Positions 9,501 through 18,600 are shown, counted from the first letter of the stretch. The stretch: 64,000 bases of DNA from Haloferula sp. BvORR071 (GCF_000739615.1 NZ_BATP01000022.1:186001-250000); one strand, 5' to 3'. Program-made: numbers and translations. The notes: generated from the sequence alone by a model not told the origin.

Positions 9501-9715
9501 CACGCGGAAGAATTGCTTCGGCATGGAAGCTTGAAGACAAACACTTCGCGCTCGAAGTCAGCGTGCCGCCGAATACGACGGCTCTAGTAAGCGTTCCTGC
9601 AAAGCGGGCCGAAGACGTAAAACAGGAGGGTGGAAAGCTCGTGAAGGAGGAGAATGGTCGGGCAGTGTTCGAGGTCGGCTCGGGCACCTATCGCTTTGCT
9701 TGTCCGACGGAATGA
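6566..9715 (+). CDS. Alpha-L-rhamnosidase, GH78 family
   Basis: The enzyme hydrolyses terminal alpha-L-rhamnose from plant or algal polysaccharides and glycosides. With the ATG at 6566 (or 6575) the product is 1049 residues with a signal peptide (MKRCLTPLFVVLPLLCPLL), so it acts outside the cytoplasm. The diagnostic GH78 signature TDCPQRDERMGWSGD is present; Glu652 (in DER) matches the general acid, and Glu911 in TIWERWNS matches the catalytic base. N-terminal beta-sandwich domains occupy about 30-480, the (alpha/alpha)6 barrel about 550-960, and the usual C-terminal beta domain follows. An earlier in-frame ATG at 6521 would place extra residues before the signal peptide and is less likely. 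A terminator-like hairpin lies downstream at 9783. Family assignment is secure; the substrate is not. Confidence 0.95.
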   Translation: MAPMKRCLTPLFVVLPLLCPLLHGVVLPAELRVLSLKDPEGIDQQPVLSWRLESNETNARQTAYRVLVASSPELLAKDRGDLWDSGRVPSAESLQIRYAGKPLASQAQACWKVMAWDDKDQVSGWSTPGKWSMGLLDKGYWQAQWIGLDDVAPANLPWKETMPPQDAFAAANWIRAGKTDVAGKSWFRGSFELPAGRAVRQATAFFTADDEFTLEVNGSATLSGKLWKTVSWKPVTAVLLPGKNTLTAEITNNASAAGFLGAVVVEFADGGVQSFATGAGWEASLDGKNFEAADVLGQNGCAPWGPLKAEPVVKSYLPATQLRKDFTVTRQPLRAVLYTTALGHVEPRLNGERLDDSYFAPGWTDYKKRLYYRTHDVTAKIKVGQNTLAALLGDGWFRGNISVLGQNRHGSKTRLKAQLQLIYPDGSRELVNSNGTWKASTGPILEADMFAGESHDARLETAGWDAPGFDDKAWKPVASGAEIEPEVLEAYPMPPVRKTAELQAVKITEPHAGAQIIDFGQNFSGFVRLKVNAPAGTSIRLRFGEMLEPDGQLYTENLRSARATDHYICKGSGEEIWEPRFTFHGFRYAEISGLPSPATKDTLTGIVIGSDLPVTGSFTCSDPLINAIYKNTLWGQRSNYLEVPTDCPQRDERMGWSGDTQVFAQTAAYNMDVDVFLAKWTQDMVDAQNPAGGFPGMAPVYHDMWSPGWADAGVIVPWTLYRMYGDTRTAEDHYTAMTKHLALYRQKAPQDIGPNEGFGDWLAVGGDTPKDLLGTAYHAYSNKLVADLAEALGKKQDAATYRKHFEEIRAAFQKTFVKADGKIGNDTQTGYLVAIRFGLLSEEQRQLAAKHLVAAIEAREGHLGTGFLGVNLLLPVLSEIGRSDLAYALIQKKTYPSWGYSVEQGATTIWERWNSYTLDKGFGDVSMNSFNHYSYGACVEWLYQTVLGITPLEPGFSKISIAPVPGGGLTQASGHYDSARGRIASAWKLEDKHFALEVSVPPNTTALVSVPAKRAEDVKQEGGKLVKEENGRAVFEVGSGTYRFACPTE

Positions 9716-9782
9716 TCGGGGAGCGATACCGCGGCGCCCTCCACCCCGCGTACCCCCGATGAAAGCCGCAGGCCCTCGGACT

Positions 9783-9806
9783 GCTGGGGTCACCCCCAGC
9801 TTTATT
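9783..9806 (+). terminator. Rho-independent terminator after the rhamnosidase
   Basis: A 7-bp stem GCTGGGG/CCCCAGC (9783-9789 with 9794-9800) with a TCAC loop is followed by TTTATT. A weaker inverted repeat, ATCGGGG/CCCCGAT at 9715-9721 and 9754-9760, lies just upstream. Confidence 0.6.
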
Positions 9807-9842
9807 CCCCAGACAAGCCCTGACCAGTGCGGTGTTCACTCT

Positions 9843-9860
9843 GGTGAAAGCTAATTCACC
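9843..9860. promoter_or_regulatory. Short palindrome upstream of gspG-like gene, possible operator
   Basis: GGTGAA-agctaa-TTCACC is a perfect 6-6-6 inverted repeat 22 bases before the pseudopilin ATG. Its position fits an operator or a small hairpin in the leader; no known binding protein is assigned. Confidence 0.3.
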
Positions 9861-9882
9861 GGGAACCACAACATATCTCCCC

Positions 9883-10320
9883 ATGAAACACCGCACTGTT
9901 ATCCGCAGCCGCCGTGCCGCTGCCTTCACCTTGCTCGAAATGGTGATCGTCCTCGGGATCATCGCCGTTCTATTGGGAAGCTCCATCTCGCTTATCAGCC
10001 ACATCACCGATGGAGCCAAACTGCAACGCGTCACCTCGGACTTCAGGTCCATCGGGGCCTCGGTCCGGACTTACCAGATGAATGCCGGGACCTTCCCCTC
10101 GACTGCGCAAGGCCTCCAAGCACTCATCACACGCCCCACCAGTGCACCCCTGCCGGCCAAGTGGACCCAAGTGCTCGACAAGCTTCCGCCGGACCCATGG
10201 GGAAATTCCTACGGTTACAAGTTCCCGGGAACCAAGAAGCCCGGCGAGTTTGAACTGATCAGCAGAGGCAAGGACGGCCAGGAGGGCACCGACGACGATC
10301 TCAACAGCCAGGATGAATAA
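9883..10320 (+). CDS. Type II secretion-type major pseudopilin (GspG-like), orphan
   Basis: The 145-residue product begins with a basic leader and the prepilin-peptidase motif AAAFTLLEMVIVLGII: cleavage would precede the Phe, with Glu at position +5. The C-terminal half has the GspG signature: PSTAQGLQALITRP, LPPDPWGNSYGYKFPG and a late acidic calcium-site-like run (GKDGQEGTDDDLNSQDE). GspG forms the pseudopilus shaft of the type II secretion system in the inner membrane and periplasm. No other gsp gene is in the window, so it must work with machinery encoded elsewhere or in a different pilus-like assembly. The start at 9883 was chosen because it immediately precedes the basic leader; an upstream ATG at 9832 would add residues unlike any prepilin leader. 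Confidence 0.9.
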   Translation: MKHRTVIRSRRAAAFTLLEMVIVLGIIAVLLGSSISLISHITDGAKLQRVTSDFRSIGASVRTYQMNAGTFPSTAQGLQALITRPTSAPLPAKWTQVLDKLPPDPWGNSYGYKFPGTKKPGEFELISRGKDGQEGTDDDLNSQDE

Positions 10321-10548
10321 TCCACGCTCCAAAAGCCGATGCAACTCCAGCGCAACGAATAAGGAACCACGAACAAAGGTTCAGGCCAGCCAGTCTTTCC
10401 TGCCTTTCATCCGTGTCCATCCGTGGTTCCCCACTCTTCGCGCAAATAACAATCGCCCGCGTTGCCTCATAGCAAACAAAGGAGCGGCCGCCCCCGCAAG
10501 GGGACGGCCGCGACCTCATACTAACCCAAGGAAAAAGCCCGCATCGCT
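10321..10548. repeat. Intergenic segment with an inverted-repeat-bounded element
   Basis: The region between the pseudopilin and the beta-strand-repeat gene holds a 68-base element bounded by GGAACCACG (10363-10371) and CGTGGTTCC (10422-10430), containing TCCGTGTCCATCCGTGG, itself a partial direct repeat. This looks like a dispersed intergenic repeat. The remaining bases contain the hairpin at 10484-10511 and nothing else I can identify. Confidence 0.45.
10484..10511 (-). terminator. Hairpin, likely terminator for the minus-strand LamG gene
   Basis: GCGGCCG-CCCC/GGGG-A-CGGCCGC pairs over 11 bp with one bulged A. Read on the minus strand it is followed by TCCTTTGTTTG, which fits a terminator for the gene ending at 10549; on the plus strand there is no T-run. 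Confidence 0.5.
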
Positions 10549-13386
10549 TCACTGCGACACCTTCAGCCGGGCGAAGATCTTCCGACCGGTGGCGAGCGAA
10601 GAAGGAATCCGCACTTCCACCAGATCGGCCCCGGCCTGCGTTCCGGTCACCGTTCCCGCCGGAGCTGCGATCCAAGTGCCGGAACCCAGGCTCAAGGAGT
10701 ATTCCACCGAGGGATTGAGATAAGCCGACTCCGGCGTGCGCCGGAAGAGGAAGACAAAATCGCCGCTAGCCGCTTGGTACGATGCCTGTGGTAACAGCGC
10801 CGCGGAATTCGAAGCAACACCCGGTGCCGGCTCGCCACCGATGACAAACTCGATGCCGTTGGAAATCCCGTCGTTGTCGGGATCCGCGTCAAAGCCGGTG
10901 ACGCCCTTCCCGGCAGCCCAAGCGTCGAAGCCGGAAGCAGAGCCTTGCTTCAGGACCAGTTGGCCGGCGGCATAGGTTACCGTGTAGCCGGGAGTAACCG
11001 TGGCGAAGCTGCCGGTGAGCGTGCCAGTGTAGGTAGCGATCACATACGACTGCTGGGTGAAGCCACCGCCGAGCAGCGAGACGTCCAGGGTCGCGCCCGT
11101 GATATCGAGATCACCGTTTACGACCAGTTGGTCGGCGCTCGCGCCATCCACCTCCACCGCATAGGTACCGGTGATCGCCGTGCTCCCAGTGGTGAGAGTT
11201 CCCGCCGAAGCGCCTGGCGCGATCTTACCCGCAACCGCCACCGCGCGGGCGATGCTACCAGTGCCTCCCAAGGTGCCCGTCGCATTGACCGTGACCGTGC
11301 CGCCACCCGTGGCGAAGCTCCCATTCACGCGAAGCGTCCCTTCGGACACCGTCGTGATACCGGTGGCATTGTTCGTGCCGGTGAGGATCAAGGTGCCGCT
11401 GCCTTGCTTGACCAGATTCCCCACCCCGCTGAAGTCGCCGGCGACGGTGCCGGTGAAGGCCTGGGTATTGATCGGCATCGGAGCCTGGTTCGAGTAGAGC
11501 ACGATCGTACGACCGGCATTGAGCGTGATGTTGTCGGCATCGAAGCGCAGCGAGCCGAGCAGGTTCTCCGTGGAGAGCAGGATGTCGTTCGAGGGATCGC
11601 CAAGGGCGGCATCGCTGGTGAAGGCGATGGTGCCGCGCCATGCCTCGATCTGGCCGAGAAAGTCATTGGAGGGGTTGTCGAGGATGGTGGTATTATCGTG
11701 CTCGCCGGTGATCAGCGTGTCGCTCATGCGGAAGACCCGGTCGGCCGAGCCACCACTGATCTTGCCCGTCAGGCGGGTGGCGGTGCCGGGTCCCGGAGCG
11801 CCACGATTGAAGCCGAAGGAGCCGAAGAGGCTGAGCACGCCGGTGCCGCCGGGCAGCGTGATGTTGGTCGCTACCGTCGATTCACTGCCCGAGGCGATGG
11901 CGAACTCGATGCTGCCACCGGTCGAGACCACCGGCGCGGTGCCGAAGGCCGTGGGGCTACCGGCGACCAAGGTCCCCGCCGCCACCGTAGTGCCGCCGCT
12001 GTAGGTGTTGTCGTAGTTCAGCGTCTGACGGCCACTGCCGATCTTGGTCAAGGAACCGCTGCCGGAGAGCAGACCGCCGAAGGTCGCACTCGCACTGCTG
12101 CCGACCGTGAGCGCGAGCGGCTGCGAGGAAGCATTCTTCAGGGCGAGGTCCGCATCACCACCCAGGCCGCCCAAGGTAGCCGCCGTGAGACTGCCGAATT
12201 TGATCTCCGAGGAACCATAATTGGTGATAACCACACTCCCCTGCAGCGCCTGTGCATGCTGCAGGTTCAGGATCCCGGATGAGATCTGGGTCGCACCCGT
12301 GAAGGTGTTCGCATTGCTGATCGTCAGCGAACCGGCACCCACCTTGACCAGACCAGAGCTCCCGGTGATGGCACCGCTGCCACCAAGGGTGAAGTTCTTG
12401 ATATCGTTGTTGAACAAGATGTCTCCGGGCTCGACGTCGCCATTGCTCAAGCTGATCGCGGGAGTAGCGCCGGCCGCGTTGTCATCAAAGGTGACCTTGT
12501 CGAACTTCTGGAAATCAGTAGTGGTAAGACCATCGCTATCGAGCACCCAATTTTTCGGCGCGCTGATCACCGCATTGCTCCACTCGCCGCTGGCACCACC
12601 CTTCCAAGTAATGGGAGCAGCGCGCGGCGGATTTACCGGCGAGCCGGCGGTGCCGAGCAGGGTCACTTCGGCGGCACTGAGGCGCGTGTCCATCAGCGCC
12701 AACTCGGAAACGACCACCCGGGAAGTCTCACCATCGTTGTCCCAGAGCAAGCGCCAGGGCGTGGTGGTCGAGAGCGACTGGCGAGTGGCATCCAGGGTGC
12801 CGGTGCCATAGCTGCCGATCAGGGTGCCATTCAGATAGATCGAGCGGCCGACGCCATTGTCCACCGCGAGGACCAGGCGATACCAGGTATTGGCCCGCAC
12901 CGTGCCGCTGGTGCCGCCGCCATTGGCGGTGGGACCGGCGCCGATGTAGGGCCACTGCGTGCTGACGCCCAGCTCGGTGGCGTTCGCCTGCTTGCGGATG
13001 AAGAAGTCGGCATCCGAGCCACCGTTATCGAAATCGAAGAGCCCGGTGAAGGTGCCATTGTCCGCCGCGGCATCAGTGAAGTCCGGCACCATGAAGTCGA
13101 CGACGATGGTGTATTGATTCGTACGGGTGGGGAATCCGCTCGATCCATTCGCCGGGATCGGGCTCGTGACCGCGGCCCATGCGCCTTTCGCAAAGTCCGC
13201 CGCGCCGCCAGAGCCAGCACCCGTGGCGGAGGAGACAGCACCGGTGAAAGTGAGCGCGCTGCCGACCGCGGCCTTGCCAAGGTCAGCGGGATCATCGAAC
13301 TGCCAATCACCGACCAAGGCGGCGCTGGCAGAGGAAAGCGGTAGCAGGAGGAAGGGAAGAAGCGAGAGAGGCGACGAGGTCTTCAT
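10549..13386 (-). CDS. Secreted LamG plus autotransporter-type beta-strand repeat protein, 945 aa
   Basis: Residues 1-23 are a signal peptide. Residues 24-250 form a concanavalin A-like LamG domain (DNGTFTGLFDFDNGGSDADF, WYRLVLAVDNGVGRSIYLNG). From about 330 to 800 the chain is built of passenger-associated beta-strand repeats (GSGSLTKIGSGRQTLNYDNT, GNLVKQGSGTLILTGTNNAT, YSGGTTVAAGTLVAG), the right-handed beta-helix units of autotransporter passengers. The C-terminus has a calcium-loop-like DADPDNDGISNGIEFVIGG and a short beta domain; there is no porin-type translocator. It is probably displayed on the surface or released. Its LamG domain is closely similar to that of the next gene (13414-14223), indicating duplication. 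It reads away from the LacI/AraC-type regulator. Confidence 0.85.
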   Translation of the reverse strand: MKTSSPLSLLPFLLLPLSSASAALVGDWQFDDPADLGKAAVGSALTFTGAVSSATGAGSGGAADFAKGAWAAVTSPIPANGSSGFPTRTNQYTIVVDFMVPDFTDAAADNGTFTGLFDFDNGGSDADFFIRKQANATELGVSTQWPYIGAGPTANGGGTSGTVRANTWYRLVLAVDNGVGRSIYLNGTLIGSYGTGTLDATRQSLSTTTPWRLLWDNDGETSRVVVSELALMDTRLSAAEVTLLGTAGSPVNPPRAAPITWKGGASGEWSNAVISAPKNWVLDSDGLTTTDFQKFDKVTFDDNAAGATPAISLSNGDVEPGDILFNNDIKNFTLGGSGAITGSSGLVKVGAGSLTISNANTFTGATQISSGILNLQHAQALQGSVVITNYGSSEIKFGSLTAATLGGLGGDADLALKNASSQPLALTVGSSASATFGGLLSGSGSLTKIGSGRQTLNYDNTYSGGTTVAAGTLVAGSPTAFGTAPVVSTGGSIEFAIASGSESTVATNITLPGGTGVLSLFGSFGFNRGAPGPGTATRLTGKISGGSADRVFRMSDTLITGEHDNTTILDNPSNDFLGQIEAWRGTIAFTSDAALGDPSNDILLSTENLLGSLRFDADNITLNAGRTIVLYSNQAPMPINTQAFTGTVAGDFSGVGNLVKQGSGTLILTGTNNATGITTVSEGTLRVNGSFATGGGTVTVNATGTLGGTGSIARAVAVAGKIAPGASAGTLTTGSTAITGTYAVEVDGASADQLVVNGDLDITGATLDVSLLGGGFTQQSYVIATYTGTLTGSFATVTPGYTVTYAAGQLVLKQGSASGFDAWAAGKGVTGFDADPDNDGISNGIEFVIGGEPAPGVASNSAALLPQASYQAASGDFVFLFRRTPESAYLNPSVEYSLSLGSGTWIAAPAGTVTGTQAGADLVEVRIPSSLATGRKIFARLKVSQ

Positions 13387-13413
13387 GGGTCAAGGAGGTG
13401 AGATGCGGAGTGA

Positions 13414-14223
13414 TCAGCGGCGGCGACGCAGGCCGGCCAAAGTGGCAAGTGCGCCTAACAGCAAGGAGGAAGGCTCAGGAACGGGAGAGCCCGCACTGCC
13501 GAGTGCAGTGACGTCGGTGGCGCTCAAGCGGCCATCAAAGAGCGCGAGATTCGAGACCAGCACGCGCGAGGTCTCGCCATCGTTGTCCCAGAGCAGGCGC
13601 AGCGGATTGCTGGTGGAGAGCGATTGGCGCGTGGCCTCCTGGGTGCCGGCGGTGAAGGTTCCGATCAGGCTGCCATTCAGATACACCGAGCGGCCGACAC
13701 CGGTATCCGAGGCAAGGACAAGCCGATACCAGGTATTCGCCAGCACCGTGCCGCTGGTGTCGCTGCCATTGCTGGTGGGGCCGGCGCCGACATAGGGCCA
13801 CTGGGTCGTCACGCCGAGTTCGGTGGCACCGGTCTGCTTGCGAATGAAGAAGTCGGCATCGCTGCCACCATTGTCGAAATCGAAGAGCCCGGTGAAGGTG
13901 CCGTTGTCGGCTCCGCCATCGGTGAAGCTCGGAACCATGAAGTCGAGCACGATGGTGAATTGATTGGTCCGCGTCGGCGTGCCGGTCGCGCCATTGGCGC
14001 TGATTGGATTCGTCACCGCCGCCCACGCTCCCTTGGCGAAGTCCGCCGCACCATCGCTGCCGCTGACGCCGGTGGTCGCGGCGACGGTGCCGGTGAAACT
14101 CAGCGCGCTGCCTTGGGTGGCTTGGTTGAGATTGCCGCTGTCATTGAATTCCCAGAGGCCCGCCAAGGTGGCAGCGTGGGCGGGCAGGGCGAGAAGGAGC
14201 AGGGAGACTACGGGGATTTTCAT
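13414..14223 (-). CDS. LamG domain protein with PEP-CTERM sorting signal, 269 aa
   Basis: The start at 14223 gives a proper signal peptide (MKIPVVSLLLLALPAHA); an in-frame extension to 14286 has no signal features. Residues 20-240 are a LamG jellyroll domain nearly parallel in sequence to that of the downstream gene (FTGLFDFDNGGSDADFFIRK, LLWDNDGETSRVLVSNLALF). The C-terminus is a textbook PEP-CTERM tripartite signal: PEPSS, a hydrophobic helix LLLGALATLAGL and RRRR. Such proteins are processed by an exosortase and placed on the outer surface or exopolysaccharide; the exosortase gene is not in this window. It lies 27 bases before the beta-strand-repeat gene, likely co-transcribed, and diverges from the regulator across 123 bases. 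Confidence 0.9.
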   Translation of the reverse strand: MKIPVVSLLLLALPAHAATLAGLWEFNDSGNLNQATQGSALSFTGTVAATTGVSGSDGAADFAKGAWAAVTNPISANGATGTPTRTNQFTIVLDFMVPSFTDGGADNGTFTGLFDFDNGGSDADFFIRKQTGATELGVTTQWPYVGAGPTSNGSDTSGTVLANTWYRLVLASDTGVGRSVYLNGSLIGTFTAGTQEATRQSLSTSNPLRLLWDNDGETSRVLVSNLALFDGRLSATDVTALGSAGSPVPEPSSLLLGALATLAGLRRRR

Positions 14224-14308
14224 CAGTCGAGGTCGAGGTCGGCTGGGTGCCGGTATCCATGCCTGCCTGCACCCGCCCGAAATCACAATGGCCGCCCGGC
14301 AAATCTCT

Positions 14309-14339
14309 TTGGCATTTTCGCGAGAAGCCTGCTACGAAT
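14309..14339 (+). promoter_or_regulatory. Candidate promoter of the LacI/AraC-type regulator
   Basis: TTGGCA (14309-14314) and TACGAAT (14333-14339) are separated by 18 bases, with the ATG at 14347. Transcription would start almost at the start codon, giving a nearly leaderless message. Confidence 0.4.
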
Positions 14340-14346
14340 CCGTGAG

Positions 14347-15567
14347 ATGCCCGCCGCGAAGAAATCCACCACCAGTTCCGATGCACCCTTGCAGAGGCAC
14401 TTCCGCGTGGGCGTGCGCCTGCCGGAGTGGGCAACCGGCTTTGTGTTCCGGGTCTTCGAAGGCTTGATCGATTTCCAGCGCAGCCACGGCTCCTTCGTGG
14501 AGATGCATTTCGACCAGCCGAGCGGTGGCGACTTGCCCGCCGCACCGATCGACGAGCACTGGGAAGGCGATGGCTTGCTGGTCTTCCGCCATACCGCCGC
14601 GGAAGCGAAGGCATGGAAGGCGCGTGGCATCGCGGTGGTGAATCTGAGCGCGGAGTTTCCCGGCGAGGCACCGGAATTTCCTCGGGTCACAGTGGACAAT
14701 GTGCGCGTCGGGCGGATGGCGGCGGAGCATCTCGCGTCGCTTGGCCTGCGCGACTTTGCCTACGTGCATGAGTCGACGCGGCGCTACTCGCAGGAGCGGC
14801 TGGAAGCATTCCAAGAGGCGGTCGCCGAAATCAACGGGCGCTTCCACCGCATCGATGTGCCGGTATCGAGCTATCCGCTGGCAGTGCGGCCGCAGCGGAT
14901 CGAGCGCAGCATCTCCGTGCCCCTGGGCTCGCTGCCAAAGCCCTGCGGAATCTTCTGTAAGGACGACATCATGGCGGTGTGGGTCATGCGCCTGCTGAAG
15001 ACCTTGGGTATCCGCTGTCCCGAAGAGATGCCGGTGCTTGGCGTCTCGGATGACGTGGTCTTCTGCCACACCACCAACCCGGCGATGAGCAGTATCTCCT
15101 ATCCGGGCCGCCGGATCGGGCGCGCGGCAGCCGAGCTGCTGCACCACATGATGAGCGGCGAGAAGATCCCGCCCCAGCGCCGGGTGCTGGTGCCGCCCGC
15201 GGGTGTCGCGCGGCGTGAATCGACGGGCCGCGTGATCCTCTCCGATCCCGTGGTCACCAAGGCGCTGGACCACCTGCGGGAGAACATCATGCAGAAGGGC
15301 ATCAGCGTCGATTCACTGGCGCGGCGCGCCGGGGTTTCGCGCGAACTCCTGCGCCAGAAGTTCCATGCCGCCCTGGGCCACAGCCCGAAGGAAGAAATCG
15401 AGCGCCTGCGCTGCCTGCGCGTCTGCGACTATCTCCATCGGACCAACTTCACGCTCGAATCGATCGCTGAGGAATGTGGTTTTTCCGGTCCAGACGATGT
15501 ATGTCGTTTCATCAAGCGGATGACCGGCAAGACCCCGGGCAAGATCCGCAATGAGGCGAAATCTTGA
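14347..15567 (+). CDS. LacI-type sensor / AraC-type DNA-binding regulator (XylR-like), 406 aa
   Basis: Residues 20-280 resemble the periplasmic-binding-protein fold used by LacI-family regulators to sense sugars (VTVDNVRVGRMAAEHLASLG, FCKDDIMAVWVMRLLKTLGI, PVLGVSDDVVFCHTTNPAMS, SISYPGRRIGRAAAELLHHM). The last 100 residues form a two-helix-turn-helix AraC domain (ISVDSLARRAGVSRELLRQK and FTLESIAEECGFSGPDDVCR). This order is that of the XylR-type regulators common in Bacteroidota and Verrucomicrobiota. The start was placed at 14347 because the conserved fold begins about 20 residues later; the frame continues far upstream only as an antisense open frame. Its position between divergent LamG genes suggests it controls them in response to a sugar; this is inference. 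Confidence 0.88.
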   Translation: MPAAKKSTTSSDAPLQRHFRVGVRLPEWATGFVFRVFEGLIDFQRSHGSFVEMHFDQPSGGDLPAAPIDEHWEGDGLLVFRHTAAEAKAWKARGIAVVNLSAEFPGEAPEFPRVTVDNVRVGRMAAEHLASLGLRDFAYVHESTRRYSQERLEAFQEAVAEINGRFHRIDVPVSSYPLAVRPQRIERSISVPLGSLPKPCGIFCKDDIMAVWVMRLLKTLGIRCPEEMPVLGVSDDVVFCHTTNPAMSSISYPGRRIGRAAAELLHHMMSGEKIPPQRRVLVPPAGVARRESTGRVILSDPVVTKALDHLRENIMQKGISVDSLARRAGVSRELLRQKFHAALGHSPKEEIERLRCLRVCDYLHRTNFTLESIAEECGFSGPDDVCRFIKRMTGKTPGKIRNEAKS

Positions 15568-15651
15568 CCCGGGATTTGGCAAGCAGCCAATGGAATTGGG
15601 TCTGCCGCAATGGCACCAAAGACCCGCGGAGGACTATGAAAATGCTCCTTC

Positions 15652-18600
15652 ATGCACTCCTCCGCGAAACCCTGGAGCCGCTTGGCCGCCGCTTTCCTCC
15701 TCACCGCCCTGCCACTGGAAGCCGCGCAGCTCCGCGGGCTATGGCTCTTCGATGACCCGACGCTACCCGGCAAGGCCACCGTCGGGAACAACCTGACCAT
15801 CGCGGGCACGCCTCCTGCCTACTCTTCCACTCTGGCCGATGCCGGCGGGACCTCACTGAGCGGTGTGATCACCACGGTCAGCGGCGCCGCGAATGCCTTG
15901 ACTGCGACGCACGGTATCACTCCGACAGCGGTCAGCCAGTATTCGATCCTCGCGGATATTTTCTCTCCCGTGGCTTCGCGCTCTTCATGGCGCAGCATCT
16001 ATCAGACCTCCGCCACTCCAGCGGCGAACGACGCGGAATACTTCATCCGCAACTCGAACGACACGCTTGGAATCGCGGACATCGGCTACTCGGGCACGGC
16101 GATTCCAGAGACGCTGTGGACCCGCCTGGTGATCACCGTGGATCTGACTCAAGCAGGCGGGGCGGCCGCGCCGAAGGTGAAGACTTACCTGAATGGTGCG
16201 CTGGTCTATAGCCACACCGGCACGACGAATGCGGGAACGACCGGTCGTTTCGCGCTGGATAGCGTAATTCATTTCTTCGCGGACAATGATGGCGAGAACG
16301 GCTCGCTGAATGTAGCTGCGCTCGCAATCTACGGTGGGGTGCTCACAGCGGGCGAAGTCACGGCCCTGGGTGCCGCCGGCGCACCGATCGCCAATCAGCC
16401 GCCGTCCATCACGGAGGGCAGTCCGCGGACCCTGGATGCGACGAAGAATGGTCCCGGGGTTGATCTGGCCTTCAACGCCATCGATCCGAATGGCGATACG
16501 ATCAGCTGGAGCGTCGCCACCGCGCCAGCGCATGGCAGTACCACGATTGTCTCCAGCAGCACCACGCAGTGCACGGTGCGCTATACGCCGCAGGCTGGAT
16601 ACAGCGGCACGGATAGCTACACGGTGCAGGCGGGAGATGGCAGTGGCTCGACGCAGAGCGTGGTGAATGTTTTCGTACGTGATCCGGCGACTCCTCCCTA
16701 CCCCAATCCGGTCGGCTGGTGGCAATTCGATCATGCCTTCGATCATACGCTAGCAACGATAGGCAGCGATCTGACTACCAGTGGCAGTGGCTTCAGCGAA
16801 GCAACAGGCCTCGCTCCCGGGGATGGCGCAATGCTGGTGGCATCCGGCAGCTACTACATCGCGAACCACGGGATTGCCGCAGGCACCGGTGGCGGGACGA
16901 AGGTAAATGAATACAGTCTGCTCTTCGACATCAGCTATCCCGCTGCGGGCTGGAAGTGCCTCTATCAGGCCGATGGCAATAACACCACTGATGGTGAACT
17001 CTTCATCGATACCTCGAACCGCGTCGGTATCGCCGCCATGGGAGGCTACTCCACCAATACCACTGCGCCCGATACCTGGTATCGGGTGGTCGTCAGCGTG
17101 GACAATGGCACCGACCGCCGGATCTATGTGAATGGCCAGCTTTGGTATGATGGCAATGCGGGTGCGCTTGATGACCGGCACGCGCTCGCGCCGCTGCTGC
17201 TGGCCTTTGCTGACGAGGATGGAGAGGACGGGCCGATCCGGGTGTCGAACCTGGCGCTCTGGAATACCGCGCTGAATGCGACGCAAGCCGCCGCGCTAGG
17301 TGGTGCGGGTGCCTTCATCGCGGATGTCTCACCACCGCAGCCGAATCACCCGCCGGTGATCGCGGAGACGAGCCCGGTGTCCGTGAATGCCGGCATGGCG
17401 GTGCCGACGCCGATCACCTTCCATGTGAGTGACGCGGATAACAACGCCATCACATGGACGATCCAAACTCTGCCAGCCCATGGCAATGCGGTGATCTCCG
17501 TGGCGAGCAACAGCGTCTGTACGGTGACCTATGCTTCTGCCAACAACCACACGGGCGCGGATAACTTTGTGGTGAGGGCCTCGGACGGGAAGGCCTTTGC
17601 CGATGTGTCGGTCGCGTTGCAGGTCCAGAACAGCGCGCCGGTGATCTCGGAAGGAGACAGCTACCTGCTGAACGCGACGCTCAATGGCAGCGAGCAGACT
17701 GCGACCTTCACCGCCGCCGATCCGAATGGAAATGCGCTGAGCTGGAGCATTGCCACGGCACCGCAGCATGGCAGCGCCGGGATTATTGGAAGCATCAACG
17801 GCACTTGCCAAGTGGGCTATACGCCTGCCGCGGGTTACACTGGGGCGGACTCCTTCGTGGTGGCCGTCAGCGATGGGCAGTCGAGCGACAGCATCGTGGT
17901 GCAGGTCACCGTAGTCGATCCCGGGGCGGATCCGGTGCTTACCGTGATCTCCGCACATGGCAGCGCGACACCGGCCTCGGGCAATCATTCATATCCGGGA
18001 GGAACGGAGCTGCACCCCTCAGCCACGGATGAGATCGGCGCGAATACCCGCCACCTTTGCGTGGGCTGGACCATGATCGGCAATGATCCGGGTTCCGGCA
18101 CCGGCAGCAGTTTCACGATGAGCCTGACCCGCAACTCGACGCTCACCTGGCTGTGGCGCACCGAGCATCGCGTGGTCACGGCAACGAGCGGCAATGGCAC
18201 GGTGAGCGTGGCGTCGGGTTGGCAGGAGGGCGGCAAGCCGCTGCAGATCACCGCGACACCCGCGCCGGGCTATCACTTCGCGGGATGGACCGGTGATACC
18301 AGCGGCGCGATCACCGGCGGCAAGAACATCGTGCTGCCGATGACCCGGCCCTATGCGACCATTACCGCGAACTTCTCGGCAGACGAGAACTTCACCGTGG
18401 TCGCGCTGCCGGATACACAGAATTACACCAGCCTGACATCACCGACGGACACCTTCACGCGCCAGACCCAGTGGGTGCTCGACAACAAGGAGACGCTCAA
18501 CATCAAGTTCCTCACCCACCTCGGCGACATCGTGAACTCGCCAACCAACACCTCGCAGTGGACCCGCGCGACGGATGCAATGAACTTGCTCAACGCCCAG

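Noticed and set aside
10945..12282. Plus-strand open frame of 445 codons inside the beta-strand-repeat gene
   Set aside because: Composed of Gly/Arg/Glu runs antisense to repeated beta strands; no recognisable domain.
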